The notes under the pieces: generated by a model
Told to the model about the DNA's origin: nothing
The model's input: only the letters and a program-made list of their open reading frames with translations
The model's database searches: none
Source of the DNA: Serratia sarumanii
GTDB taxonomy: Bacteria; Pseudomonadota; Gammaproteobacteria; Enterobacterales; Enterobacteriaceae
Assembly: GCF_029962605.1 (NCBI RefSeq)
Contig: NZ_CP124750.1
Coordinates: forward strand, 682,001-746,000
DNA length: 64,000 bases
Direction: 5' to 3'
Shown: positions 55,571 through 64,000 of the stretch, in pieces
Layout: the number at the start of each line of letters is the position of its first letter
How positions within the stretch are numbered: the first letter of the stretch is position 1
Translations under genes and position numbers: made by a program

Positions 55571-55886
55571 CGCCGCCGCCGGGCCATGTGCCCGGCGAAA
55601 AAAGCGGCATATCCTTCACCTGATTTAGTTCTGTAATTTTCCCTCTGTTCGAAACAATGCCTAGCCTGATAACCCTGCGGCTAGCGCATTGTTTTTATAA
55701 AGCCGTGATCTCCAGCCGCTTGGCAATAACCCCGCTACCGTTAAGCCATTTTGCCGTTTGCCTGCCCCATATTCTGACGTTATGTTAATTCGATAGCGAC
55801 AACCCATAAAAACTTTGGGGCATTGCCCCGCAGCAGGCGCTACGTTCCGGCGCCAGAGAAGAATAAGCAAGCCTGGAGGCAAACCC
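55571..55886. other. ilvIH upstream region
   Basis: 316 bases holding a long inverted repeat (55652-55696) and then a stretch expected to carry the ilvIH promoter and Lrp sites by analogy with E. coli. I cannot delimit the Lrp sites. A small GGGGCATTGCCCC dyad lies at 55817-55829. Confidence 0.5.
55652..55696 (+). repeat. 15-bp inverted repeat, possible terminator
   Basis: AAACAATGC-CTAGCC (55652-55666) pairs with GGCTAG-c-GCATTGTTT (55679-55694), one bulged C, around a 12-nt loop. T continues after the right arm. It may terminate the acyl-CoA ligase transcript or mark a former mobile repeat. Confidence 0.7.
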
Positions 55887-57605
55887 ATGGAGATGTTGTC
55901 AGGAGCCGAGATGGTCGTCCGATCGTTGATCGATCAGGGCGTTAAGCATGTATTCGGCTACCCCGGCGGGGCGGTGCTCGATATCTACGACGCCCTGCAT
56001 ACGGTTGGAGGGATCGATCATATTCTGGTGCGCCACGAGCAGGGGGCGGTGCACATGGCCGATGGCTACGCGCGCGCCACCGGTGAAGTGGGCGTGGTGC
56101 TGGTGACCTCCGGCCCCGGCGCCACCAACGCCATTACCGGTATCGCCACCGCCTATATGGACTCGATCCCGATGGTGGTGCTGTCGGGGCAGGTGCCCAG
56201 CTCGCTGATCGGCTACGACGCCTTCCAGGAGTGCGATATGGTGGGGATTTCTCGCCCGGTGGTGAAGCACAGCTTCCTGGTAAAACGCACCGAAGACATC
56301 CCGGCGGTGTTGAAGAAGGCGTTCTACCTGGCTTCCAGCGGCCGCCCCGGCCCGGTGGTGATCGATCTGCCGAAAGATATCGTCGGCCCGGCGGTGCGGA
56401 TGCCTTATGCCTACCCGCAGGACGTGAGCATGCGTTCTTATAACCCGACGGTGCAGGGCCACCGCGGGCAGATCAAACGCGCGTTACAAACCATTCTGGC
56501 GGCCAAAAAGCCGGTGATGTACGTCGGCGGCGGCGCGATCAACGCCGGTTGCGAGGCCGAACTGTTGGCGTTGGCGGAGCAGCTGAACCTGCCGGTGACC
56601 AGCAGCCTGATGGGATTGGGCGCTTTCCCAGGCACCCATCGCCAGAGCGTCGGCATGCTCGGCATGCACGGCACCTATGAAGCCAACAAAACCATGCACC
56701 ATGCCGACGTGATCTTCGCCGTCGGCGTGCGTTTCGACGATCGCACCACCAATAACCTCGCTAAATACTGCCCGGACGCCACCGTGCTGCACATCGATAT
56801 CGATCCGACTTCGATCTCCAAAACGGTGGACGCCGATATTCCGATCGTCGGCGATGCCAGGCAGGTGTTGGTTCAGATGCTGGAGCTGCTGGCGCAGGAC
56901 GAGAAAGCGCAGGATCACGACGCGCTGCGCGATTGGTGGCAGTCAATCGAGCAGTGGCGTGCCCGCGACTGCCTGGGTTACGACAAGCACAGCGGCACCA
57001 TCAAGCCGCAGGCGGTGATCGAAACCCTGCATCGCCTGACCAAAGGCGACGCCTATGTCACCTCGGACGTGGGCCAGCACCAGATGTTCGCCGCGCTCTA
57101 TTATCCATTCGACAAACCGCGCCGCTGGATCAACTCCGGCGGCCTCGGCACCATGGGCTTCGGTTTGCCGGCGGCATTGGGCGTCAAGCTGGCGCTGCCG
57201 GAGGAAACCGTGGTGTGCGTGACCGGCGACGGCAGCATTCAGATGAACATTCAGGAGCTGTCCACCGCGCTGCAATATAACCTGCCGGTGGTGGTGGTGA
57301 ACCTCAACAACCGCTATCTGGGCATGGTGAAGCAGTGGCAGGACATGATTTATTCCGGCCGTCACTCGCAGTCCTACATGGATTCTCTGCCGGACTTCGT
57401 CAAGTTGGCCGAGGCTTACGGCCATGTCGGTATCGCCATCCGCACGCCGGATGAGCTGGAAAGCAAGCTGGCGCAGGCGCTGGCGGAAAAAGAGCGGCTG
57501 GTGTTCGTCGACGTGACCGTCGATGAAACCGAACATGTTTACCCGATGCAGATCCGCGGTGGAAGCATGGACGAAATGTGGCTTAGCAAAACGGAGAGGA
57601 CCTGA
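55887..57605 (+). CDS. ilvI: acetolactate synthase III catalytic subunit
   Basis: A 572-residue ThDP enzyme of branched-chain amino acid synthesis, the second acetolactate synthase in this window. [39 protein letters not shown] matches E. coli IlvI. The catalytic glutamate is in [13 protein letters not shown], and the C-terminal ThDP motif is [18 protein letters not shown] 55887 is chosen by homology, with a CTGGAGG ribosome site; the upstream in-frame start at 55815 is rejected. ilvH starts two bases after the stop. Confidence 0.96.
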   Translation: MEMLSGAEMVVRSLIDQGVKHVFGYPGGAVLDIYDALHTVGGIDHILVRHEQGAVHMADGYARATGEVGVVLVTSGPGATNAITGIATAYMDSIPMVVLSGQVPSSLIGYDAFQECDMVGISRPVVKHSFLVKRTEDIPAVLKKAFYLASSGRPGPVVIDLPKDIVGPAVRMPYAYPQDVSMRSYNPTVQGHRGQIKRALQTILAAKKPVMYVGGGAINAGCEAELLALAEQLNLPVTSSLMGLGAFPGTHRQSVGMLGMHGTYEANKTMHHADVIFAVGVRFDDRTTNNLAKYCPDATVLHIDIDPTSISKTVDADIPIVGDARQVLVQMLELLAQDEKAQDHDALRDWWQSIEQWRARDCLGYDKHSGTIKPQAVIETLHRLTKGDAYVTSDVGQHQMFAALYYPFDKPRRWINSGGLGTMGFGLPAALGVKLALPEETVVCVTGDGSIQMNIQELSTALQYNLPVVVVNLNNRYLGMVKQWQDMIYSGRHSQSYMDSLPDFVKLAEAYGHVGIAIRTPDELESKLAQALAEKERLVFVDVTVDETEHVYPMQIRGGSMDEMWLSKTERT

Positions 57606-57607
57606 TC

Positions 57608-58099
57608 ATGCGCCGTATTTTATCTGTCTTGCTGGAAAACGAATCCGGCGCTTTGTCGCGCGTGGTCGGGCTGTTTTCCCAGCGCGGTTATAACATCGAG
57701 AGCCTGACGGTGGCACCGACCGACGATCCGACGCTGTCGCGCATGACTATCCAGACCGTCGGCGACGAGAAAGTGCTGGAGCAGATTGAGAAACAGCTGC
57801 ACAAGCTGGTGGACGTGCTGCGCGTCAGCGAGCTGGTGCAGGGCGCTCACGTCGAGCGCGAGATCATGCTGGTGAAGCTGCAGGCCAGCGGCTACGGCCG
57901 TGAAGAGGTGAAGCGCTGCGCCGACATTTTCCGCGGCCAGATCGTGGATGTGACGGCGACGCTGTACACGGTACAGCTGGCCGGCACCAGCGACAAGCTC
58001 GACGCCTTCCTGAGCGCAGTGCGTGAAGTGGCGGAGATCGTGGAAGTGGCCCGTTCCGGCGTGGTTGGCGTGTCGCGCGGCGACAAAATCATGCGCTGA
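57608..58099 (+). CDS. ilvH: acetolactate synthase III regulatory subunit
   Basis: A 163-residue subunit, the same length as E. coli, giving valine sensitivity to IlvI. The N-terminal ACT domain [38 protein letters not shown] is followed by the C-terminal ACT-like domain [35 protein letters not shown]. It is coupled to ilvI and followed by a terminator. Confidence 0.97.
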   Translation: MRRILSVLLENESGALSRVVGLFSQRGYNIESLTVAPTDDPTLSRMTIQTVGDEKVLEQIEKQLHKLVDVLRVSELVQGAHVEREIMLVKLQASGYGREEVKRCADIFRGQIVDVTATLYTVQLAGTSDKLDAFLSAVREVAEIVEVARSGVVGVSRGDKIMR

Positions 58100-58124
58100 G
58101 CGCGGTCTGGCGGCGAATAATCGG

Positions 58125-58153
58125 GGGCGCGGCGTGGCTGCGCCCTTTGTTTT
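58125..58153 (+). terminator. terminator of ilvIH
   Basis: The stem GGGCGC...GCGCCC is followed by TTTGTTTTT, 25 bases after the ilvH stop. Confidence 0.75.
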
Positions 58154-58256
58154 TCGGTATTTTTTGCCCGATTGCTGGCACCTTTCGGCAAAAGCGGTTG
58201 CTAGGCAGTGTTTTCTGCTGTTAGATCGCAGAGGCTGGATTGAATAACCGCACGGG

Positions 58257-58316
58257 ATGTCATGGTTAATCCGAGCACAGACTTCACTTCTATTTTCAGC
58301 GTCATTAAGGGGTTAA
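58257..58316 (+). CDS. possible 19-codon ORF directly preceding cra
   Basis: A short frame ([19 protein letters not shown]) ends one base before the cra GTG, so it could couple to cra translation. Its own ribosome site is weak. E. coli has a leader peptide, FruL, before cra, but the sequence is not similar. Confidence 0.25.
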   Translation: MSWLIRAQTSLLFSASLRG

Positions 58317-58317
58317 T

Positions 58318-59322
58318 GTGAAACTGGATGAAATCGCGCGTCTCGCGGGCGTTTCGCGCACGACGGCCAGTTACGTCATCAACGGCAAGGCGAAGCAGTA
58401 TCGTGTCAGCGATAAAACCGTCGAGAAAGTGATGGCCGTGGTCAGGGAGCATAACTATCACCCGAATGCCGTCGCGGCGGGGCTGCGCGCCGGGCGTACC
58501 CGTTCTATCGGTCTGGTGATCCCGGATCTGGAAAATACCAGCTATACCCGCATCGCCAACTACCTGGAACGCCAGGCGCGCCAGCGTGGTTACCAATTGC
58601 TGATCGCCTGTTCCGAAGATCAGCCGGACAACGAAATGCGCTGTATCGAGCACCTGCTGCAGCGCCAGGTGGACGCCATCATCGTCTCCACCGCCTTGCC
58701 GCCGGAGCATCCTTTCTATCAACGCTGGGCCAACGATCCGCTGCCGATCATCGCGCTGGACCGCGCGCTGGATCGCGAGCATTTCATCAGCGTCGTCGGG
58801 GCCGATCAGGAAGACGCCTTTGCGCTGGCGCAGGAGCTGCGCACCTTCCCGGCTGAATCGGTGCTGTATCTGGGCGCCTTGCCGGAGCTTTCGGTGAGCT
58901 TCCTGCGTGAGCAGGGCTTCCGTCAGGCCTGGCAAGAGGATCCCCGCCACGTCGATTATCTGTACGCCAACAGCTATGAACGCGAAGCCGCCGGCGCGCT
59001 GTTTGCCGAATGGCTGAAAACGCACCCGATGCCGCAAGCGCTGTTCACCACCTCGTTCTCGCTGTTGCAGGGCGTGATGGACGTGACGCTGAAGCAACGT
59101 GGCCGTTTGCCGACCGATCTGGCGATTGCCACCTTCGGCGACCATGAACTGTTGGATTTCCTCGAGTGTCCGGTGCTCGCGGTGGCGCAGCGCCATCGTG
59201 ACGTAGCCGAACGCGTGCTGGAGCTGGTGTTGGCCAGCCTGGACGAACCGCGTAAACCCAAACCGGGTTTGACGCGTATCCGCCGCAATCTATTCCGCCG
59301 CGGCAGCCTGAGCCGCAAATAG
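58318..59322 (+). CDS. cra: catabolite repressor/activator Cra (FruR)
   Basis: A 334-residue LacI/GalR regulator that switches glycolytic and gluconeogenic genes in response to fructose 1-phosphate or fructose 1,6-bisphosphate. The N-terminal HTH and hinge read [38 protein letters not shown], followed by the periplasmic-binding-like effector core ([24 protein letters not shown]). The start is GTG, as in E. coli, with AAGGGG five bases upstream. Confidence 0.96.
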   Translation: MKLDEIARLAGVSRTTASYVINGKAKQYRVSDKTVEKVMAVVREHNYHPNAVAAGLRAGRTRSIGLVIPDLENTSYTRIANYLERQARQRGYQLLIACSEDQPDNEMRCIEHLLQRQVDAIIVSTALPPEHPFYQRWANDPLPIIALDRALDREHFISVVGADQEDAFALAQELRTFPAESVLYLGALPELSVSFLREQGFRQAWQEDPRHVDYLYANSYEREAAGALFAEWLKTHPMPQALFTTSFSLLQGVMDVTLKQRGRLPTDLAIATFGDHELLDFLECPVLAVAQRHRDVAERVLELVLASLDEPRKPKPGLTRIRRNLFRRGSLSRK

Positions 59323-59331
59323 TCCGCTCTA

Positions 59332-59360
59332 CAGGAGCCCGCTATGCCGGGCTCCTGGTT
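59332..59360. terminator. hairpin between convergent cra and alaE
   Basis: A perfect 10-bp stem CAGGAGCCCG / CGGGCTCCTG followed by GTTT, filling the 37-base convergent gap. Confidence 0.65.
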
Positions 59361-59800
59361 TAGACGTAGCCCGCCACTCGGAACAGCCGCCGGCAATATT
59401 CCAGGAAATAGCCATACACCACGCCCATCGCCATGGAGACCAGCGCATTGCTGGTGACCGCCGCCAGCATTTGTTGGCCGTCGGCGCCTACGCTCCACAG
59501 AATGGCGGCATAAACCGGCGATTGGAAGCTGACGTAGGCCAGCAGGTCGGCGAGGTTGCGCAGCACGAACTGGCCGCGTGGACAGCGGCGCGCCGTGCGG
59601 ATAAACAGATCGCGATAGCGACCGTAAGGCCAGGCGATCAGGATGTTGACCGGGATCGACAGCAGGCGCGAAGAGAGGGATTGCTGGAAGCTCATGCCGG
59701 AGATCAACACTTCTATCGCCATGCCGGCGATAAAGCAGTACACCACCAGTGCGAACGTATCGGCAGCGGCGCTACGCCAGTGAGCGGCGGGCGAAAGCAT
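59360..59800 (-). CDS. alaE: L-alanine exporter AlaE
   Basis: A 146-residue inner-membrane protein with four hydrophobic segments. [72 protein letters not shown] and [13 protein letters not shown] align with E. coli AlaE (YgaW), which expels excess alanine. In E. coli the gene is at another locus and is Lrp-responsive. Here it converges on cra and interrupts the usual cra-mraZ neighbourhood. Confidence 0.92.
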   Translation of the reverse strand: MLSPAAHWRSAAADTFALVVYCFIAGMAIEVLISGMSFQQSLSSRLLSIPVNILIAWPYGRYRDLFIRTARRCPRGQFVLRNLADLLAYVSFQSPVYAAILWSVGADGQQMLAAVTSNALVSMAMGVVYGYFLEYCRRLFRVAGYV

Positions 59801-60573
59801 GTGTTATCTCCCTTTGGTTAAGGTTCTGTTAAATCATTAATTATTGGTTGTTAAAACTGCTTTTTTGCTTTTTGTATAGTGTACTAATCTGCATTGTGTT
59901 TTTTAACTAGATTTATATTTTTATTTTTAACATTTGCTCGGTTTTTGTCCCGCAGAATCGGGAGAGAGGAGAGGGTAGAGAGATTAAAATCGGCGATTTA
60001 AAATAAATTCATTAAAAACATATGGTTGCGATTTTTTGTATCGAGTGGGGATTTTTTCCGGCAAAAATTGTGGAAATAAAGGTGTAAGAAAATGAAACCA
60101 TAATTGTAAACAGGTATTTTGGGAATAATCTTACCAAATTGATTTAAATCGAAATTACTTCTGCTCGTAATATCCGAACCATTTATTTTTATCGCGGCCG
60201 CATCACGGCCGTGCAAATTGAAGTAAAATAGCGCCCGGTTTTACGGTGAATAACGATTGAGCGTTATTAACTCAAGGAGTTATGGCCTTATTCCGCGATC
60301 GGCTCGCCCAACGCCGAGCCTTGGCGGGCGCGGCTCGCCAGCGGTTACCGCACTGAGATTGCCGAGCTGAAAAATGAGACATGGCTTGCAGAAGGAAGTA
60401 ATGAGTTAATTAATCGCCAGTTCGTCAGGTTTTTAATCAGATTCTTTCCGCTTAGAAAATTCTCTCCGTTTATCATGGTGTTAATTTTTAATCGTCGAAT
60501 AATCAGAGTTTCTTTCGCGAGTCAGCTCCCAAAATGACCAGAGAAATATTGCCAAAGCGCTGGCGCTCTGGCT
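59801..60573. other. long intergenic region alaE-mraZ
   Basis: The first 400 bases are AT-rich and hold the alaE promoter on the minus strand; I see no other feature there. At 60301-60337 a GC-rich patch can form two alternative hairpins. A start-less open frame covers 60271-60537. Neither is assignable. Confidence 0.5.
60271..60537 (+). other. 88-codon open frame without a start codon
   Basis: Open from just after a TAA (60268-60270) to a TGA (60535-60537). The translation includes YSAIGSPNAEPWRARLASGY and a hydrophobic, basic tail. There is no ATG, GTG or TTG near its beginning. It could be a decayed gene or chance; I do not recognise it. Confidence 0.2.
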
Positions 60574-60601
60574 TGACAAGGTTTTCATACCCTCCGTAAA
60601 C
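60573..60601 (+). promoter_or_regulatory. mraZ promoter
   Basis: TTGACA (60573-60578), a 17-base spacer and GTAAAC (60596-60601), the same elements I recall for the E. coli dcw-cluster promoter. Confidence 0.75.
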
Positions 60602-60610
60602 TCCATTGTG

Positions 60611-60635
60611 TGGGAATTTGTGGGGTAAAGTGGTG
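60611..60635 (+). promoter_or_regulatory. MraZ operator: three direct repeats
   Basis: TGGGA, TGGGG and TGGTG (60611, 60621, 60631) are each separated by five bases. This matches the TGGGN repeats with 5-nt spacing bound by MraZ, and predicts autorepression of the operon. Confidence 0.85.
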
Positions 60636-60663
60636 AAAACGGTCACTAAGGGGTAGCTCAGGA

Positions 60664-61122
60664 ATGTTCCGTGGAGCGACGATGGTCAACCTCGACAGCA
60701 AAGGGCGGCTTGCCGTACCTACCCGATATCGGGAATTGCTCAACGAGGAATCGCAAGGCCAAATGGTCTGTACCATTGACCTCCATCAGCCCTGCCTGCT
60801 GCTTTATCCTTTGCCCGAATGGGAAATTATTGAACAAAAATTATCACGTCTGTCGAGCATGAATCCCGCCGAGCGCCGCGTTCAGCGCCTGCTGCTGGGG
60901 CATGCCAGTGAGTGTCAGATGGATAGTGCCGGTCGTTTGCTGCTCGCCAATACGCTGCGGCAACACGCCGGGCTCACGAAAGAAGTGATGCTGGTCGGGC
61001 AGTTCAACAAGTTTGAACTGTGGGATGAACAGACCTGGTATCAACAAGTCAAGGATGATATTGACGCTGAACAGTCGACTCAGGAACCGTTGTCTGAGCG
61101 GCTACAGGACTTGTCGCTATAA
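60664..61122 (+). CDS. mraZ: transcriptional regulator MraZ
   Basis: A 152-residue protein made of two SpoVT/AbrB-like halves: [25 protein letters not shown] and [31 protein letters not shown]. It forms a ring and represses the division and cell wall cluster by binding the repeats just upstream. It is the first gene of that cluster; rsmH starts two bases after the stop. Confidence 0.96.
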   Translation: MFRGATMVNLDSKGRLAVPTRYRELLNEESQGQMVCTIDLHQPCLLLYPLPEWEIIEQKLSRLSSMNPAERRVQRLLLGHASECQMDSAGRLLLANTLRQHAGLTKEVMLVGQFNKFELWDEQTWYQQVKDDIDAEQSTQEPLSERLQDLSL

Positions 61123-61124
61123 GC

Positions 61125-62066
61125 ATGTTGGAAAACTATAAACACACCACCGTCCTGCTGGACGAAGCCGTCAACGGCCTCAACATCCGCAGCAACGGCA
61201 TATATATCGACGGTACTTTTGGTCGCGGTGGCCATTCTCGTCTGATTCTGTCCCAGCTGGGGCCGGAAGGGCGCTTGCTGGCGATTGACCGTGACCCTCA
61301 GGCGATTGCAGCCGCCAAATCTATTGAAGATCCTCGTTTTACCATCGTACACGGCCCATTCTCCGAGTTGTCGCACTACGTGCGGGAACGTGAATTGGTG
61401 GGCAAGATCGACGGCGTTCTGCTCGATCTGGGCGTTTCTTCGCCGCAGCTTGACGACGCAGAGCGCGGGTTCTCCTTTATGCGCGACGGTCCGCTGGACA
61501 TGCGCATGGATCCTTCCACCGGCCTGTCCGCCGCAGAGTGGCTGATGAAGGCCGAAGCGGACGACATCGCCTGGGTGCTGAAAACCTTTGGCGAAGAGCG
61601 TTTCGCCAAGCGCATCGCACGCGCCATCGTGGAAAGAAACCGCGTGGAGCCGATGACGCGCACCAAAGAGTTGGCGGATCTGATTGCCGATGCCAGCCCG
61701 TTCCGTGAAAAGCACAAGCATCCGGCGACGCGCAGCTTCCAGGCGATTCGTATCTATATCAACAGCGAGCTGGAAGAGATCGAGCGTGCGCTCGACGGCG
61801 CGCTGGAAGTGCTGGCCCCACAGGGCCGTTTGTCGATCATCAGCTTCCACTCGCTGGAAGACCGCATCGTCAAACGCTTTATGCGTCACCATAGCCGCGG
61901 CGCCCAGGTGCCGGCGGGCATTCCGTTGACCGAAGAGCAACTGCGCAGCATGGGCGGGCGAACGCTGAAAGCGCTGGGCAAAATGATGCCTTCGGAAGCG
62001 GAAGTGGCGGACAACCCGCGTGCGCGCAGCTCGGTGCTGCGTATTGCTGAGAGGATGCCCGCGTGA
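61125..62066 (+). CDS. rsmH: 16S rRNA (cytosine1402-N4)-methyltransferase
   Basis: A 313-residue SAM-dependent enzyme that methylates C1402 in the ribosomal P site. [16 protein letters not shown] lies at the N-terminus, SAM motif [34 protein letters not shown], and [18 protein letters not shown] later. Its stop overlaps the ftsL start by four bases. Confidence 0.97.
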   Translation: MLENYKHTTVLLDEAVNGLNIRSNGIYIDGTFGRGGHSRLILSQLGPEGRLLAIDRDPQAIAAAKSIEDPRFTIVHGPFSELSHYVRERELVGKIDGVLLDLGVSSPQLDDAERGFSFMRDGPLDMRMDPSTGLSAAEWLMKAEADDIAWVLKTFGEERFAKRIARAIVERNRVEPMTRTKELADLIADASPFREKHKHPATRSFQAIRIYINSELEEIERALDGALEVLAPQGRLSIISFHSLEDRIVKRFMRHHSRGAQVPAGIPLTEEQLRSMGGRTLKALGKMMPSEAEVADNPRARSSVLRIAERMPA

Positions 62067-62383
62067 TCGGCAACGAACGTCACGGCCTGGTCGGGGTGAT
62101 TGGCGGCGATCTGCTGCGCAATGCCAAGATCCCCCTGATTTTACTGATTGCGTCACTGGTCTCCGCGGTTTTCGTGGTGACCACCGCGCACCGCACCCGC
62201 CTGCTGACCGCCGAGCGCGAACAGCTGGTGCTGGAGCGCGATGCGCTGGATATCGAGTGGCGCAACCTGATTTTAGAAGAGAACGCCCTCGGCGATCACA
62301 GCCGGGTTGAACGTATCGCGACAGAAAAACTGCAGATGCAACACGTTGATCCATCGCAGGAAAATATCATCGTTAAACAATGA
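62063..62383 (+). CDS. ftsL: cell division protein FtsL
   Basis: A 106-residue bitopic divisome protein. A short cytoplasmic N-terminus and one membrane helix ([20 protein letters not shown]) precede a periplasmic coiled coil ([37 protein letters not shown]). It forms a complex with FtsQ and FtsB. The start is GTG overlapping the rsmH stop. It is about 15 residues shorter at the N-terminus than E. coli FtsL; the rest is strongly conserved. Confidence 0.95.
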   Translation: MIGNERHGLVGVIGGDLLRNAKIPLILLIASLVSAVFVVTTAHRTRLLTAEREQLVLERDALDIEWRNLILEENALGDHSRVERIATEKLQMQHVDPSQENIIVKQ

Positions 62384-62425
62384 ATGGTTTAACCGGAATA
62401 ATGACACGGAGTAGAAAGGAAACGC

Positions 62426-64000
62426 ATGAAAGCAGCGCGCCCCGGTAAGTTGAGACGCCAGGAAGATCAGGCCAGCTTTGTCAGCTGGCGTTTTGCGTTG
62501 CTGTGCGGCTGCATTTTGCTGGCGATGGTCGGCCTGATGCTGCGCGTCGCGTACCTGCAGGTCATCAACCCCGATCGTCTGGTGAAAGAAGGCGACATGC
62601 GTTCGCTACGCGTGCAGGAAGTACCGACCGCGCGCGGCATGATCAGCGATCGCGCCGGCCGGCCGTTGGCGGTCAGCGTGCCGGTCAATGCGGTGTGGGC
62701 GGATCCGAAAGAGCTGAACGAGCGCGGCGGCATCACGCTGGACAGCCGTTGGAAAGCGCTTTCCGATGCGCTGAACATCCCGCTGGACCAACTCTCAAAC
62801 CGCATCAACGCTAACCCGAAAGGGCGCTTCGTTTATCTGGCGCGCCAGGTGAACCCGGCGATCGGCGACTACATCCACAAACTCAAGCTGCCGGGGATCT
62901 ACCTGCGGCAGGAGTCGCGCCGGTACTACCCGGCGGGGCAGGTGACGTCGCATATCATCGGCGTGACCAATATCGACGGGCAAGGCATCGAAGGCGTCGA
63001 GAAGAGCTTCGACCGCTGGCTGACCGGGCAACCGGGCGAGAGAACGGTGCGTAAGGACCGCTTCGGCCGGGTGATCGAAGATATTTCCTCCGTCGACAGC
63101 CAGGCGGCGCACAACCTGGTGCTGAGCGTCGATGAACGCCTGCAGGCGCTGGTGTATCGCGAGCTGAACAACGCGGTGGCGTTCAACAAGGCCGAGTCGG
63201 GCACCGCGGTGCTGATCGACGTGAACACCGGCGAAGTGCTGGCGATGGCCAACAGCCCGTCTTACAACCCGAACAACATGGCCGGTACGCCGAAAGAGAC
63301 CATGCGTAACCGTGCTATCACCGATATTTTTGAACCCGGTTCAACCGTGAAGCCGATGGTGGTGATGACCGCGCTGCAAAACGGCGTGGTGAGAGAAAAC
63401 AGCGTGCTGAACACCATCCCGTACCGCATTCAGGGCCACGAGATCAAAGACGTGGCGCGGTACTCGGAGCTGTCATTGACCGGGATCTTGCAGAAGTCGA
63501 GTAACGTCGGTGTTTCAAAGCTGGCGTTAGCGATGCCGTCCTCAGCGTTAGTAGATACTTACTCTCGTTTTGGGCTGGGAAAAGCGACCAATTTGGGGCT
63601 GGTCGGAGAAAGCAGTGGCATATACCCAAAAAAACAACGGTGGTCTGACATAGAGAGGGCCACCTTCTCTTTCGGCTACGGGCTGATGGTAACTCCGTTA
63701 CAGTTGGCGCGAGTCTATGCAACGATCGGCAGCCTGGGCGTATATCGTCCATTGTCGATCACCAAGGTTGACCCTCCGGTCGCCGGCGAACGCGTTTTCC
63801 CTGAACCTCTGGTGCGTACCGTGGTGCACATGATGGAAAGCGTGGCCCTGCCGGGCGGCGGCGGCGTGAAAGCCGCCATCAAGGGATACCGTATCGCCAT
63901 CAAAACCGGTACCGCGAAAAAAGTGGGCCCGGACGGCAAATACGTCAACCGATACATCGCTTATACCGCCGGCGTCGCGCCGGCAAGTAACCCCCGTTTT
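62426..64000 (+). CDS. ftsI: septal peptidoglycan transpeptidase PBP3 (3' truncated by window)
   Basis: The first 525 codons of the division-specific penicillin-binding protein, which crosslinks septal peptidoglycan with FtsW. A short cytoplasmic tail and membrane anchor (WRFALLCGCILLAMVGLML) precede the pedestal domain and the transpeptidase domain. Active-site motifs are STVK with S306, S358-S-N360, and K493-TGT. The start at 62426 has AAAGGA upstream. The frame is open to the window edge; about 60 C-terminal residues are missing. Confidence 0.97.
   Translation, partial: MKAARPGKLRRQEDQASFVSWRFALLCGCILLAMVGLMLRVAYLQVINPDRLVKEGDMRSLRVQEVPTARGMISDRAGRPLAVSVPVNAVWADPKELNERGGITLDSRWKALSDALNIPLDQLSNRINANPKGRFVYLARQVNPAIGDYIHKLKLPGIYLRQESRRYYPAGQVTSHIIGVTNIDGQGIEGVEKSFDRWLTGQPGERTVRKDRFGRVIEDISSVDSQAAHNLVLSVDERLQALVYRELNNAVAFNKAESGTAVLIDVNTGEVLAMANSPSYNPNNMAGTPKETMRNRAITDIFEPGSTVKPMVVMTALQNGVVRENSVLNTIPYRIQGHEIKDVARYSELSLTGILQKSSNVGVSKLALAMPSSALVDTYSRFGLGKATNLGLVGESSGIYPKKQRWSDIERATFSFGYGLMVTPLQLARVYATIGSLGVYRPLSITKVDPPVAGERVFPEPLVRTVVHMMESVALPGGGGVKAAIKGYRIAIKTGTAKKVGPDGKYVNRYIAYTAGVAPASNPRF

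Noticed and set aside
55661..55888. 75-codon minus-strand frame upstream of ilvI
   Set aside because: It runs through the inverted repeat and promoter region and overlaps the ilvI start; no homology or ribosome site.
60289..60363. 24-codon frame MALFRDRLAQRR... upstream of mraZ
   Set aside because: AAGGAG lies only two bases before its ATG, too close for normal initiation, and the peptide is arginine-rich as expected from the GC-rich hairpin.
60585..60776. 63-codon minus-strand frame over the mraZ promoter
   Set aside because: It covers the promoter, operator and start of mraZ on the opposite strand, with no ribosome site or homology.

Overview
The window is a GC-rich enterobacterial chromosome segment. 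Its gene order follows the E. coli 0.4-2 minute region almost throughout: ileS-lspA-fkpB-ispH, dapB-carAB, kefFC, folA, apaHG-rsmA-pdxA-surA-lptD, djlA, rluA, rapA, polB, yabI, thiQPB-sgrR-sgrST-setA, leuDCBA-leuO, ilvIH-cra, mraZ-rsmH-ftsL-ftsI. The protein sequences and the pattern of insertions suggest Serratia, most likely the S. marcescens group. That is an inference from recalled sequences, not from an alignment run here. Both ends are cut inside genes: ileS lacks its 5' part and ftsI its 3' end. I saw no tRNA, rRNA, IS element, prophage or CRISPR array.

Region by region. Positions 1-2932 hold the ileS-lspA-fkpB-ispH block. Positions 3207-7533 are accessory: a LysR regulator diverges from a three-gene operon encoding an isonitrile synthase (PvcA/IsnA), an Fe(II)/2-oxoglutarate oxygenase (PvcB/IsnB) and a glycosyltransferase. 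This is the gene logic of rhabduscin/byelyankacin-type glycosylated aryl-vinyl isonitriles, and it occupies the place of E. coli rihC. Next come dapB, carAB with Arg boxes, and kefFC. A second accessory stretch (16.1-20.8 kb) holds a LysE/RhtB exporter, yjjPB and a Tat-exported PhoX phosphatase behind a Pho box, with folA in between. The LPS and outer-membrane block (surA, lptD), rapA and SOS-type polB follow.

Between yabI and thiQ lies ilvBN (acetolactate synthase I) with an ivbL leader peptide and attenuator. thiBPQ has a TPP riboswitch. Divergent from sgrR is the sugar-phosphate stress module sgrS/sgrT-setA, including a small SgrT coding sequence inside the sRNA. A DASS anion transporter precedes leuDCBA, which has a leuL leader and attenuator. 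An AT-rich region with a possible leader precedes leuO. A long-chain acyl-CoA ligase separates leuO from ilvIH (acetolactate synthase III). After cra comes alaE, then the division and cell wall cluster with a well-preserved MraZ operator.

The most notable content is the isonitrile glycoside operon. Next are several RNA or regulatory features that lie outside any long reading frame: SgrT/SgrS, IvbL, LeuL, the TPP riboswitch, a candidate leuO leader, a palindromic repeat and a large inverted repeat upstream of ilvI.
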